From NCBI RefSeq assembly GCF_003123725.1, contig NZ_QETA01000004.1, positions 186,001 through 250,000 on the forward strand: a stretch of DNA of 64,000 nt, given 5' to 3'. The notes beneath the pieces were generated by a model that was not told the origin of the DNA, did not search any database, and saw only the letters and a list, made by a program, of their open reading frames with translations. The translations under genes were made by a program, and so were the position numbers. Within the stretch, counting starts at the first letter, position 1; every line of letters begins with the position of its first letter. This DNA comes from Corticimicrobacter populi. GTDB lineage: Bacteria; Pseudomonadota; Gammaproteobacteria; Burkholderiales; Burkholderiaceae_B. This document shows, in pieces, positions 56,216 through 64,000 of this stretch.

Positions 56216-56288
56216 GGGATTCTCCTGAGACAGAGGGCGAGTTATAGCATGGGTGTAAGAATCAGGCGCAATAACCATCGACATGGCA

Positions 56289-56308
56289 GGTATAGGCAGT
56301 GCCATACC
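56289..56308. promoter_or_regulatory. Inverted repeat in the EamA/bfr divergent region
   Basis: GGTAT-A-GGCA-G-TGCC-ATACC is a near-perfect 9-bp inverted repeat with one bulged A, 54 bp before the bfr start. It may be an operator or a structure in the leader. It does not match a Fur box. Confidence 0.4.
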
Positions 56309-56362
56309 CCTGTGTCATACTGCCGCCATCATCAAATATTGCCCAACAGAGAGGGTGCGATC

Positions 56363-56827
56363 ATGCAAGGAAACCCCGAAGTCATCGACTATTTCACCAA
56401 GCTGCTGCGTGGCGAACTGGCTGCACGCGACCAGTATTTCATCCATTCGCGTACCTACGCACATCTGGGGTTTACCAAACTCTACGATCGCATCAACCAT
56501 GAAATGGAAGAGGAAACCCAGCACGCCGACGCGTTGCTGGAGCGCATTCTGTTCCTCGACGGCAAGCCTGATATGCGTCCTTCCGAGTTCACGCCGGGTG
56601 TCGATGTCCCCGACATGCTGCGCAAGGATCTGGCGCTGGAGTACGAAGTGCGCGCCGCACTGCGCAAGGGCGTCGACATTTGCGAACGTGCCGGCGACTA
56701 TGTCAGCCGCGACGTGCTGGTCGCGCAGCTCAAGGATACCGAAGAGGACCATGCCTACTGGCTTGAGAAGCAACTGGGCCTGATCGAGAAAATGGGCCTG
56801 GAAAACTACCTGCAGTCCCAGGTCTGA
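56363..56827 (+). CDS. bfr: Bacterioferritin
   Basis: The 154-residue four-helix protein has Bfr ferroxidase residues (Glu18, Glu51, His54 within [12 protein letters not shown], and late Glu/His in [11 protein letters not shown]) and the heme-ligand Met in NHEMEEE. The start has a GAGGG site. It stores iron and detoxifies Fe2+ with H2O2. Its strong terminator follows. Confidence 0.96.
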   Translation: MQGNPEVIDYFTKLLRGELAARDQYFIHSRTYAHLGFTKLYDRINHEMEEETQHADALLERILFLDGKPDMRPSEFTPGVDVPDMLRKDLALEYEVRAALRKGVDICERAGDYVSRDVLVAQLKDTEEDHAYWLEKQLGLIEKMGLENYLQSQV

Positions 56828-56888
56828 TTTCCCGAGCGTGCCGCCAGGCGCGGCACTCGCTGTCAGAAGGGCGCGCTTTTTGAATGGA

Positions 56889-56929
56889 CCCCCGAAGGTT
56901 GGATACCGATCCAACCTTCGGGGGTTTTT
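56889..56929 (+). terminator. Intrinsic terminator of bfr
   Basis: CCCCCGAAGGTTGGAT and ATCCAACCTTCGGGGG form a perfect 16-bp stem with a 4-nt loop, followed by TTTTT. It ends the bfr transcript and also lies before the convergent HxlR gene. Confidence 0.95.
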
Positions 56930-56993
56930 ATATTCAGATATGCCGCTCCAGGAATTCACGGATGGCCGTGGCTTGCCTCTGGCGGTCGACCTG

Positions 56994-57413
56994 TCAGCGC
57001 GCCTGATTGCGCGCGTCGTAGGCCATGCGCGCTTGCTCGATGCCTTCGAGATTTTGTTCGGCCCAGATCCATACGCCACAAAACGCCGCGCCCAGGCCAA
57101 GGCCCAGATCGGTGAGCTGGTATTCCACTTTTGGCGGCACTACCGGATAGACGGTGCGAGTAACCAGGCCCTCACGCTCCATGTCCCGCAACGTTTGGGT
57201 CAGCATCTTCTGGCTGATGCCTGAGACCTTGCCCGCCAGTTGCGTGAAGCGCAGTGCGCCATGCTCGGCCAGCACGTCAATGATGATCATTGTCCACTTA
57301 TCGGCAACGCGAGCGATCACCTCGTTGACCAAAGCCTGTATGCGCGGATCCAGAGGAGCCTCTGTGGACAGCTTGGCTTGTACCTGGGCGTGTTTGGCGA
57401 AATCTACATTCAT
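56994..57413 (-). CDS. HxlR-family winged-helix regulator
   Basis: The 139-residue protein has the HxlR winged helix (ADKWTMIIIDVLAEHGALRF, GISQKMLTQTLRDMEREGLV). The start has an AGGAA site. It is divergent from the first SDR gene and sits in the less GC-rich block, so it probably regulates the three SDR genes. HxlR members often sense electrophiles or redox stress. Confidence 0.92.
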   Translation of the reverse strand: MNVDFAKHAQVQAKLSTEAPLDPRIQALVNEVIARVADKWTMIIIDVLAEHGALRFTQLAGKVSGISQKMLTQTLRDMEREGLVTRTVYPVVPPKVEYQLTDLGLGLGAAFCGVWIWAEQNLEGIEQARMAYDARNQAR

Positions 57414-57485
57414 GCGTATTCCTGTGGGTGCCTGAATCGTGCCATGCAGTTGGCCGTGATGGGATCGTCTTGCGATGATCTCTAT

Positions 57486-57505
57486 TACTTACCAGTTGGT
57501 TAGTA
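57486..57505. promoter_or_regulatory. HxlR-type operator dyad
   Basis: TACTTACCAGTTGGTTAGTA is a 20-bp dyad (8 of 10 positions symmetric), of the TACT...AGTA kind seen at HxlR/YodB-like operators. It lies 73 bp before the hxlR-like ATG and 143 bp before the first SDR start, well placed for autoregulation and control of the SDR genes. Confidence 0.6.
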
Positions 57506-57647
57506 TGGAACTTTTAAGTGCCTTCTTACTAAAAGAGAGTTTAGGGTTTACAGTCTGTTTTGTCCATTGATTCACGGTGTCAACATCCCGCCAATCGCAG
57601 GCGATTGCATCTGACATCCATCCCCTCAATTTTCAGGAATCAATAAT

Positions 57648-58409
57648 ATGCAAACCACAGCAAACACTATTCTTGTTACCGGCGGTGGCTCCGGTATTGG
57701 TCGGGAACTGGCCCAGCGGCTGCACGCACAAGGCAACACCGTCATCGTGACCGGGCGCCGTCTGGAGGCGCTGCAAGCGACTGTCGCTGGCCACGCCCAC
57801 ATGCATGCGCTGGCATTGAATGTGGATGATCCACAGGCCATCACGGCATTTGTGCAGCAGGTGTTGGAGCAGTTCCCAAAACTGAACGTGTTGATCAACA
57901 ACGCGGGGATCATGCGTTATGAGGATCTGAGCACGTGTAGTGATTTACATGATGCCGAGGCGCAGATCAGCACCAACCTGCTGGGCACCATCCGTGTCAC
58001 CAACGCCTTGGTCGATCACCTCAAAACACAGGTGCATGCTGCGGTGGTAACAGTGTCATCCGGGTTGGCCTTTGTGCCGCGCGCGGATGCAGCCGTGTAC
58101 AGCGCTACCAAGGCGGCCGTTCATGTCTATACCCAATGCCTGCGCCAGCAGTTGGCAGGCCAAGTGGAAGTGATCGAGCTGGTACCGCCAGCGGTTCAAA
58201 CCGAGTTGACGCCTGGGCAATCCGAGCGCGAAGGCTATTTGCCGCTACACGCCTTCATGGACGAGGTCATGGCCTTGTTCAACCAGCAGCCAACACCGTC
58301 CGAGATTGTGGTCGAGCGTGCCCGCCTGCAACGTTTGGCAGAGCGCGAAGGACGCTTTGAACAAGTATTCGATCGCATCAATGCCAACGCGGCTCAGCAA
58401 CGTCGTTAA
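57648..58409 (+). CDS. Short-chain dehydrogenase (DltE-like)
   Basis: The 253-residue cytoplasmic SDR has VTGGGSGIGRELAQRL, the NNAG motif, and Ser/Tyr/Lys in SSGLAFVPRADAAVYSATKAA. The start has an AGGA site. It is first of three SDR genes on this strand after the HxlR regulator. Codon choice is less GC-biased than in most of the window. Substrate unknown. Confidence 0.92.
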   Translation: MQTTANTILVTGGGSGIGRELAQRLHAQGNTVIVTGRRLEALQATVAGHAHMHALALNVDDPQAITAFVQQVLEQFPKLNVLINNAGIMRYEDLSTCSDLHDAEAQISTNLLGTIRVTNALVDHLKTQVHAAVVTVSSGLAFVPRADAAVYSATKAAVHVYTQCLRQQLAGQVEVIELVPPAVQTELTPGQSEREGYLPLHAFMDEVMALFNQQPTPSEIVVERARLQRLAEREGRFEQVFDRINANAAQQRR

Positions 58410-58474
58410 TCGCCCAGCAGTAAAGCGTGATTGCAAGGCGTGCTTTGCACTGCTCAACCTTGTATGGAGACTCT

Positions 58475-59365
58475 ATGCCCAGCAATGACCTCGATCCGCG
58501 GGGCCCGGCAAGCACAACAGATACCGATCCAGTGCGCCGCACCCTGCTGCACGCCGCCGCTCTGGCAGCCCCGGCTGCGTTGCTGGCTCGCACCGCGCGC
58601 GCCGCAGGGCAGAACCCTGCAGCAATCGATACTGGCCCAACCCGGTCAGCTCTTGTGACCGGATCTTCGCGTGGTATCGGCGCGGCAACAGCCAGGCGTT
58701 TGGCTCAGGACGGCTATGCGGTGACAATCAATTACCTGAGTAGCCGTGGTCTTGCCGAGCAGGTGGTACGCGAGATCACCGATGCGGGCGGAAAAGCCGT
58801 TTGTGTGCAGGCTGATGTCAGCGACCCGCAGGCAGTGCGCCGCTTGTTCGATGCTCACCACGAGGCATTCGGGTCGTTGCATGTCGCGGTTGCCAATGCC
58901 GGAATTCAGCGGCTAGGCGCATTTTCGCAGATGAGCGATGCTGATTACGACCAAGTTATCGACGTGAACATGAAAGGCTGCTTTCACACCCTGCGCGAAG
59001 CGTCGCGGCGTGTGATCGATGGCGGCCGCATCATCGCGTTGTCTTCGGGCACGGTGACGTTGCGTCCGCCCAATTACGGCCCTTATGCCGCCAGCAAGGC
59101 CGCGGTGGATGTGTTTGTGAACATTCTGTCCAAGGAACTGGCAGGCCGGATGGTCTCCGTCAACGCGATTGCGCCGGGCACCACCAACACCCCGTTGTTC
59201 ACAGATGGCAAAACAGCCGAACAGATCGCCGGTTTTGCCCGCCAGACACCGCATCAACGCCTGGGCGACCCACAGGATATTGCCAATGTTATTTCGATAC
59301 TGGTCAGTGGGCGAGGTGCTTGGATCAACGGCCAGGTGATCAACGCCAACGGCGGTTTGGCCTAA
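58475..59365 (+). CDS. SDR enzyme with twin-arginine signal (copy 1)
   Basis: The 296-residue protein has a twin-arginine-type N terminus (VRRTLLHAAALAAPAALLAR, then ARAAG) before a complete SDR domain: TGSSRGIGAATARRL, NAG, catalytic Ser and YAASK, and FTDGKTAEQIAGFARQTPHQ. The start has a GGAGA site. It lies 66 bp after the first SDR and 54 bp before a close homologue, so it looks like a tandem duplication. If the signal works, this would be an exported or periplasmic SDR that must fold with its cofactor first. Confidence 0.9.
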   Translation: MPSNDLDPRGPASTTDTDPVRRTLLHAAALAAPAALLARTARAAGQNPAAIDTGPTRSALVTGSSRGIGAATARRLAQDGYAVTINYLSSRGLAEQVVREITDAGGKAVCVQADVSDPQAVRRLFDAHHEAFGSLHVAVANAGIQRLGAFSQMSDADYDQVIDVNMKGCFHTLREASRRVIDGGRIIALSSGTVTLRPPNYGPYAASKAAVDVFVNILSKELAGRMVSVNAIAPGTTNTPLFTDGKTAEQIAGFARQTPHQRLGDPQDIANVISILVSGRGAWINGQVINANGGLA

Positions 59366-59419
59366 GGCCACGAGCCGCGTGAATGATTTCCAAACGCTTT
59401 GAAATGACGAGGAACCTGC

Positions 59420-60319
59420 ATGTCCAACGACCACATCTCTGCCACGCCAGATCTGGAACACACCTGCCCGTCGCGCCGTCATCTGCTGCGGATTGCGGCT
59501 TTGGCTGCGCCAGCGGGCATGCTGATGGCAACCGGTACCGCAGCCGTGGCAACCGAGAAGGCCAGTGCCACGGGGGAGCGCATATCCGCCAATGGCAAAG
59601 TGGCGATTGTCACCGGCTCTTCGCGTGGCATTGGCGCAGCAACGGCCAGGCGCTTGGCACTGGATGGTTACAGCGTCACCATCAACTATTTGCACAATCA
59701 AGATTTGGCTCAAGATAGCGTGGCCTATATTGAAAACGCTGGAGGCAAAGCCATCAGCGTACAGGCTGATGTCAGTGATCCTGATGCCGTGCGCAAACTG
59801 TTCGATGCCACACAAGAAGCCTTTGGCGGAGTCGATGTGGTGGTCAGCAATGCTGGCGTCATGCGGCTTGCGTCCTTTGCCAGCATGAGTGATGAGGATT
59901 TTGACCGAATGATGGCTGTCAATCTCAAAGGTGGCTTCAACGTATTGCGCTTGGCTGCCCAGCGCGTGCGGGATTGCGGGCGCATCATCAGCTTGTCCTC
60001 CAGTATCACCCAGTTGCGCAGCCCCACGTATGGCCCGTACGCCGCCTCCAAGGGGGCACAAGAACTGTTCGCGAGTGTGCTGGCAAAAGAATTGGCGGGC
60101 CGCCAAATCTCTGTCAACGCCATGGCCCCCGGCTTGGTCAACACCACCCTATTCACCGATGGCAAAACCCCCGAACAAATCGCCGGCTTTGCACAGCGCA
60201 CGCCACACCAACGGCTTGGGGAGCCGGAAGACATTGCCCATGTCATCTCCGCCCTGTGCAGTGGCGACGGCATGTGGATCAATGGGCAAACCGTTTTTGC
60301 TAATGGCGGGGTGATTTGA
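59420..60319 (+). CDS. SDR enzyme with twin-arginine signal (copy 2)
   Basis: The 299-residue protein has a clear twin-arginine signal (PSRRHLLRIAALAAPAGML, then AxA at TAAVA) and an SDR domain with TGSSRGIGAATARRLALDGY, YAASK and the same FTDGKTPEQIAGFAQRTPHQ end region as its neighbour. The start has a GAGGA site. It is the last of the SDR cluster. Codon usage is AT-leaning. Same open question of export with bound NAD(P). Confidence 0.9.
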   Translation: MSNDHISATPDLEHTCPSRRHLLRIAALAAPAGMLMATGTAAVATEKASATGERISANGKVAIVTGSSRGIGAATARRLALDGYSVTINYLHNQDLAQDSVAYIENAGGKAISVQADVSDPDAVRKLFDATQEAFGGVDVVVSNAGVMRLASFASMSDEDFDRMMAVNLKGGFNVLRLAAQRVRDCGRIISLSSSITQLRSPTYGPYAASKGAQELFASVLAKELAGRQISVNAMAPGLVNTTLFTDGKTPEQIAGFAQRTPHQRLGEPEDIAHVISALCSGDGMWINGQTVFANGGVI

Positions 60320-60463
60320 AGCTAGGCTGAAGACATTCGCGAGCTGAGGGGGCATGCTGTGTGGACAAGGTCTAACTGTTTGCCTCGTTCAAGTTTTCAG
60401 CCTCTTGGCGGTTTTTATTGTTATGACATCCTGCCTGCCTTGTCCCTGTTTGTTGACCATGCT

Positions 60464-60490
60464 CAAAAAGTACCGCCTTATCGCCGGATT
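60464..60490 (+). promoter_or_regulatory. Weak candidate FliA (sigma-28) promoter for the chemoreceptor
   Basis: CAAA, 15 bp, GCCGGATT resembles the flagellar sigma consensus TAAA-N15-GCCGATAA with several mismatches, about 90 bp before the chemoreceptor gene. The surrounding 60320-60577 region has no gene. Confidence 0.25.
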
Positions 60491-60577
60491 GGGAATAAGG
60501 ACGAGCGTGTAGAATAAAGTTGCGTTTGTTAATCTTTTATTTACCTTTTGCATTGAGCAAAGGCAGGGTGTCGATCT

Positions 60578-62695
60578 ATGAGCCGGCTATCGTTCAGTCT
60601 GGAAAATCTTCCTGTAACACGTAAACTCGGGTTGGGATTCGGGTTTGTTCTGCTGTTGGTGGCGATGCTGGCCATCGTGGGCATCAAGTCGCTCGACGCC
60701 AGCCGGCAGCATATCGAAAAGATCAATGCCGCTGCCGAGATCGGGGATGCACTCGACAAGGCCAATTTTGCGCGCCTGGAGTTTGCCCGCTCGCGTGACG
60801 TGAAGCTGCTGTCAGAGGTCGAGACGCAGAACCAGCGCATTCTGTCGCTGTTGCAGAACAGCCGCAATCTGAGCTGGGATGTCGAGGATGAGCAGGTCAT
60901 CCTGATGATGCCACATGTGGTCGAGCAGTACAGTGCCCTGCGAGCTGGTCTGGAAAAAGCGCATGAAGACTGGTGGGCCGCGCGACGCCGGATGATCGAG
61001 CCCGGTAATAAGCTGGTACCGGCCCTGCGCGAACTGACGGATCAGTTGCTGCACGAAGCGCGGCAGGACCCCTATGGTGAAAACCTTTACGAGCAGGCCG
61101 ATGTGGCGATTGCTGTCGGCAGCATAGCCGAGCAGTTCGCCATGCTGCGCTATCAGGTTCGCGGGTTGGTCATGAATGAGGATGCCAAGAGCGAGGAATC
61201 TTCGCTCAAGGCGCTTGATGATGTGCGCAAGTCTATGGATGCATTGTTGCCGCGTCTGCAGGGTGATGCGCATACCAGGCTGCAGAGCATTATTGCGCTG
61301 TTGGGCGAATATCGAGCCGGTGTGGTCGGTTTCCTGCCTGTCGTGTTGCAGCGCGATGATTTGGCCAGTCAGATGAGCGACATCGTGACCAGCTTCAATA
61401 CCATCAGTCAGAATGTATTCCAGAACGAATTGACGCGGTCGCGAGAAGCGGCCGAGCGCAATGGTCTGCTGATGATCATCCTGTCGGTGACTGCCGTCGT
61501 GCTGGGGGTGCTGGCAGCGTGGCTGATTGGCCGCCAGATCGTGCGCCCGCTGCGTCGTACCGTGACCCTGGCCGAGCAGATTGCCCATGGTGATCTGACG
61601 CATACGATCAGCAGCACGCGTCGCGATGAACTGGGCCAGTTGCAACAGGCCATGCATCGCATGCAGCAGTTCCTGGCGCGTACGGTCAGCACGGTGCGCA
61701 GTGGCGTCAAGGAAATCAATACCGGTGCACAGGAGATCGCCTCCGGCAACGCCGACCTGTCGTCCCGCTCCGAGCAGCAGGCCGCTTCGCTGGAAGAAAC
61801 GGCGGCCAGCATGGAACAGTTGGCTTCCACGGTCAAGAACAACGCCGACAATGCCAATCAGGCCACGTCCCTGGCGAACGAAGCCTCCAGCGTGGCTGTG
61901 CGTGGTGGTGAGGTAGTGGGGCGTGTGGTGAGTACCATGCATGGTATTTCCGACAGCTCACGCCGGATTGCCGACATCATCGGCGTGATCGAAAGCATTG
62001 CCTTCCAGACCAACATCCTGGCGCTTAACGCTGCTGTCGAGGCAGCCCGTGCCGGAGAGCAGGGCAAGGGCTTTGCCGTGGTGGCCTCCGAAGTACGTTC
62101 ACTGGCGCAGCGCAGCGCGGGCGCGGCCAAGGAAATCAAGACACTGATCGATGACTCTGTCGACAAGGTTACGGCAGGTTCGTCCCAGGTACAGCAGGCC
62201 GCCGTCACGATGGAAGATATCGTCAAGTCGGTACGACGGGTCAGCGACCTGATCGAGGAAATCTCGGCTGCCTCGCGCGAGCAGGCAACCGGGATCGACC
62301 AGGTCAATCAGGCGGTGGGGCAGATGGATCATGTCACCCAGCAGAACGCTGCCCTGGTTGAGCAGGCGGCTGCGGCCTCGGCCTCACTGGAGGAACAGGC
62401 CACGCGCCTGGCGCAGGCCGTAGCCGTATTCAAGACCGAGGAGGGTGACGACGATCCTGTGCTGGCTGCCACGCAAGCCGCACCCGTGCGTCGTGCAACT
62501 GTACCCACGCCGGCACCGGTTGCCCGCAAGGCCCCGCGTGCCGCGCCTGCACCTGCCGCTCGCCGCGAACCTACGGTCAAGCCCGCACTGTCCGCGCCCG
62601 CAGCAGCACCTGCCAAGTTCACGGCCCCGGCCCGCAAGGCTGCGGCTCCGGTGGCACTGTCGCGCAAGGATGACGACGACTGGGATACGTTCTGA
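60578..62695 (+). CDS. Methyl-accepting chemotaxis protein, classical topology
   Basis: The 705-residue chemoreceptor has an N-terminal helix (about 17-37), a periplasmic helical ligand-binding domain of about 250 residues, a second helix (about 296-320), a HAMP domain (about 320-375), a signalling domain with tip ESIAFQTNILALNAAVEAAR, an Ala/Pro-rich linker, and the C-terminal DDDWDTF, close to the NWETF pentapeptide that tethers CheR/CheB. The start has an AGGG site. Ligand unknown. Confidence 0.95.
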   Translation: MSRLSFSLENLPVTRKLGLGFGFVLLLVAMLAIVGIKSLDASRQHIEKINAAAEIGDALDKANFARLEFARSRDVKLLSEVETQNQRILSLLQNSRNLSWDVEDEQVILMMPHVVEQYSALRAGLEKAHEDWWAARRRMIEPGNKLVPALRELTDQLLHEARQDPYGENLYEQADVAIAVGSIAEQFAMLRYQVRGLVMNEDAKSEESSLKALDDVRKSMDALLPRLQGDAHTRLQSIIALLGEYRAGVVGFLPVVLQRDDLASQMSDIVTSFNTISQNVFQNELTRSREAAERNGLLMIILSVTAVVLGVLAAWLIGRQIVRPLRRTVTLAEQIAHGDLTHTISSTRRDELGQLQQAMHRMQQFLARTVSTVRSGVKEINTGAQEIASGNADLSSRSEQQAASLEETAASMEQLASTVKNNADNANQATSLANEASSVAVRGGEVVGRVVSTMHGISDSSRRIADIIGVIESIAFQTNILALNAAVEAARAGEQGKGFAVVASEVRSLAQRSAGAAKEIKTLIDDSVDKVTAGSSQVQQAAVTMEDIVKSVRRVSDLIEEISAASREQATGIDQVNQAVGQMDHVTQQNAALVEQAAAASASLEEQATRLAQAVAVFKTEEGDDDPVLAATQAAPVRRATVPTPAPVARKAPRAAPAPAARREPTVKPALSAPAAAPAKFTAPARKAAAPVALSRKDDDDWDTF

Positions 62696-62708
62696 CAGGG
62701 AAAATTGT

Positions 62709-62749
62709 ATGATCCCCATTCATAACAGATACAAGAGTATGGGGATCAT
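62709..62749 (+). promoter_or_regulatory. Stem-loop sequestering the MFS ribosome-binding site
   Basis: ATGATCCCCAT (62709-62719) and ATGGGGATCAT (62739-62749) are perfect 11-bp inverted arms around a 19-nt loop. The only ribosome-binding site of the MFS gene, GGGGA, is inside the 3' arm and the ATG follows 2 nt later. In RNA the stem would block initiation unless opened. It has no T run, so it is not a terminator. It could equally be a DNA operator. Confidence 0.6.
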
Positions 62750-62751
62750 CC

Positions 62752-63987
62752 ATGTCCACGCATCAGGTTCGCTCGCCGGCCGCTGAAACGCCCGAGTCTC
62801 TTTCCGTCAAGGTGGTGCTGGCCGGTACGCTGGTGGTGCTGCTGGCGATGGGTACGCGTGCCACTTTCGGGCTGTTCATGCAGCCCATGGGCATGGATCG
62901 TGGCTGGGACCGCGATGTGTTTTCCATGGCTTTCGCCATCCAGAATCTGGTCTGGGGCGTATTCAGCATTCTCATGGGCATGATGGCCGACCGCTTCGGC
63001 TCGGGCCGCACGATCGTGCTGGGTCTGTTGCTGTATGCGGCAGGCCTGCTTGGCATGCTTTTTGCAGACAGTGAACCGAGTCTCTATCTGACGGCGGGCG
63101 TGCTGGTGGGCATGGGGCAGGCTGGCGTGACCTTTCCCGTGATCCTGCCGGTGATTGCCCGTGCCGTGCCTGCCGCAGCACGCAGTACCGCGATGGGTAT
63201 CGCCAGTGCGGGTGGTTCGCTGGGCCAGTTCCTGGTGGTGCCTGCGGGCCAGTTTGCCATTGATGGCATGGGTTGGTCGGGGGCGCTCTGGGCCCTGTCG
63301 CTGTTCACGGCGGCCGGCCTGCCGCTGGTCTGGTTCCTGCGCGGCCGTCCGGCCCAGGCCCGTGACACGCAGCAGTCCCTGGGCGACAGTGTGCGCCAGG
63401 CCGTGCGCGACAGGTCTTTCCAGTTGCTGTTCTGGAGCTACGCGGTCTGCGGTTTCCATACGGCTTTCATTACGCTGCATCTGCCAGCCTATGTGATGGA
63501 TGGCGGGCTGACACCGACGCATGGTGCCATTGCCCTGGCCGTGATCGGACTCTTCAATGTGATTGGCTCTTTCATGGCCGGCAAACTGGGTGGGCGGCAC
63601 AGCAAGAAACAATTGCTGGCCTGGATCTATGGCCTGCGCGCACTGGGTATGCTCTGGCTGCTCGAAATGCCGCTTTCGCCGTGGGTTCTCTATGTATTCG
63701 CAGCATGGATGGGGCTGTTCTGGCTGGGCACCGTGCCCCTCACGCAAGGCCTGATCGGTCAGATCTATGGTTTGCGCTATGCCGCCACGCTGTCCGGCGT
63801 GGCTTTCCTCGGACACCAGATCGGCAGCTATGTCGGTGTGGTGATGGGTGGCCGCGTCTATGCCGAGACGGGCAGCTATGATCTGGTGTGGTGGGTTGGC
63901 CTGGCATTGGCACTGGTCGCGGCGGTGTTGTGCCTGCCAATACGAGAGCAGCCCCTGGCACCGCCGGTGCCGGCGAGGGCGGCATGA
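62752..63987 (+). CDS. MFS transporter
   Basis: The 411-residue protein has twelve helices with MFS motifs MMADRFGSGRTIVLGLLLYA and GLFNVIGSFMAGKLGGRHSK, resembling the monocarboxylate/OFA-like MFS group. The ATG at 62752 is right after a stem that holds its ribosome-binding site. It is 56 bp after the chemoreceptor gene. Its stop (ATGA) could overlap a further gene beginning at 63984. Confidence 0.93.
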   Translation: MSTHQVRSPAAETPESLSVKVVLAGTLVVLLAMGTRATFGLFMQPMGMDRGWDRDVFSMAFAIQNLVWGVFSILMGMMADRFGSGRTIVLGLLLYAAGLLGMLFADSEPSLYLTAGVLVGMGQAGVTFPVILPVIARAVPAAARSTAMGIASAGGSLGQFLVVPAGQFAIDGMGWSGALWALSLFTAAGLPLVWFLRGRPAQARDTQQSLGDSVRQAVRDRSFQLLFWSYAVCGFHTAFITLHLPAYVMDGGLTPTHGAIALAVIGLFNVIGSFMAGKLGGRHSKKQLLAWIYGLRALGMLWLLEMPLSPWVLYVFAAWMGLFWLGTVPLTQGLIGQIYGLRYAATLSGVAFLGHQIGSYVGVVMGGRVYAETGSYDLVWWVGLALALVAAVLCLPIREQPLAPPVPARAA

Positions 63988-64000
63988 AGCCCGGTCGCCT
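63984..64000 (+). CDS. Possible start of a further gene at the window edge
   Basis: An ATG at 63984 overlaps the MFS stop (ATGA) and is preceded by GCGAGGGC, a fair ribosome-binding site. Only five codons are inside the window, so this is only a possibility. Confidence 0.25.

Noticed and set aside
62709-62749. The inverted repeat before the last MFS gene as a terminator of the chemoreceptor gene
   Set aside because: There is no T run after the stem, and the stem overlaps the ribosome-binding site of the next gene.
1-64000. CRISPR arrays, insertion sequences, prophage genes
   Set aside because: No regularly spaced direct repeats of 25-40 bp, no transposase or integrase motifs, no phage structural genes were seen on either strand.

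Overview
This 64-kb window looks like chromosome from a high-GC betaproteobacterium of the order Burkholderiales, most likely the family Alcaligenaceae (the Bordetella/Achromobacter/Kerstersia neighbourhood). The reasons are the overall gene content, a complete pgaABCD (bpsABCD-like) polysaccharide operon, a second IF-1 gene next to a cold-shock gene, and an IclR-linked uptake cluster of the kind common in this group. This assignment is inference; there is no rRNA in the window. There is one tRNA (tRNA-Cys) and no CRISPR array, prophage, rRNA or intact insertion sequence.

Layout. 1-3.8 kb: a FixJ/LuxR-type two-component pair followed in the same direction by efeU and a nearly complete efeO (iron import). 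3.8-6.0 kb: mgtC-like and mgtE (magnesium). 6.3-10.1 kb: a divergent phosphoketolase-family enzyme translationally coupled to a beta-CASP metallo-hydrolase. 10.2-11.4 kb: cytochrome b562 and an unknown gene. 11.4-15.1 kb: a four-gene ABC importer whose upstream region holds a C11 and a C7 homopolymer. 15.3-16.8 kb: small unknown genes, a second infA and a TTG-started cold-shock gene with a strong terminator. 16.8-23.1 kb: pgaABCD. 23.5-26.6 kb: a MacA/LolC/LolD-like ABC export system, then tRNA-Cys. 27-30.7 kb: a YdeP/FdhF-like molybdopterin oxidoreductase and an iron alcohol dehydrogenase. 30.8-36.5 kb: a phospholipase D-like protein and a two-gene RND efflux pump. 36.7-38.8 kb: rarD, a Sfp-type phosphopantetheinyl transferase and an unknown acidic protein, followed by a 213-bp long palindrome. 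39.2-44.6 kb: an IclR-headed cluster (DapA-like lyase/aldolase, NitT/TauT-type ABC importer, SDR). 44.6-48.4 kb: an ArsR/old-yellow-enzyme divergent pair, two coupled amino-acid exporters and a LOG-family hydrolase. 48.6-56.8 kb: a CNMP-CBS-DUF294 protein with a DnaQ-type exonuclease, MFS and EamA transporters, a Rdx/SelW-like protein, YegP, a chemoreceptor with a C-terminal sensor domain, and bacterioferritin. 57-60.3 kb: a visibly less GC-rich block with an HxlR regulator and three SDR genes, two of which carry twin-arginine signals. 60.6-64 kb: a second chemoreceptor and an MFS transporter whose ribosome-binding site sits in a perfect stem.

How it works together. Iron (efeUO, bfr), magnesium (mgtE/mgtC), biofilm polysaccharide (pga) and chemotaxis are housekeeping or niche functions. 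The accessory-looking parts are the HxlR/Tat-SDR block, the ArsR/OYE pair, the IclR catabolic cluster and the phosphoketolase-like/beta-CASP pair. The least explained signals are the tandem Tat-SDR genes, the long palindrome at 38.9-39.1 kb, the poly-C tracts before the ABC operon, and the RBS-sequestering stem before the last MFS gene.
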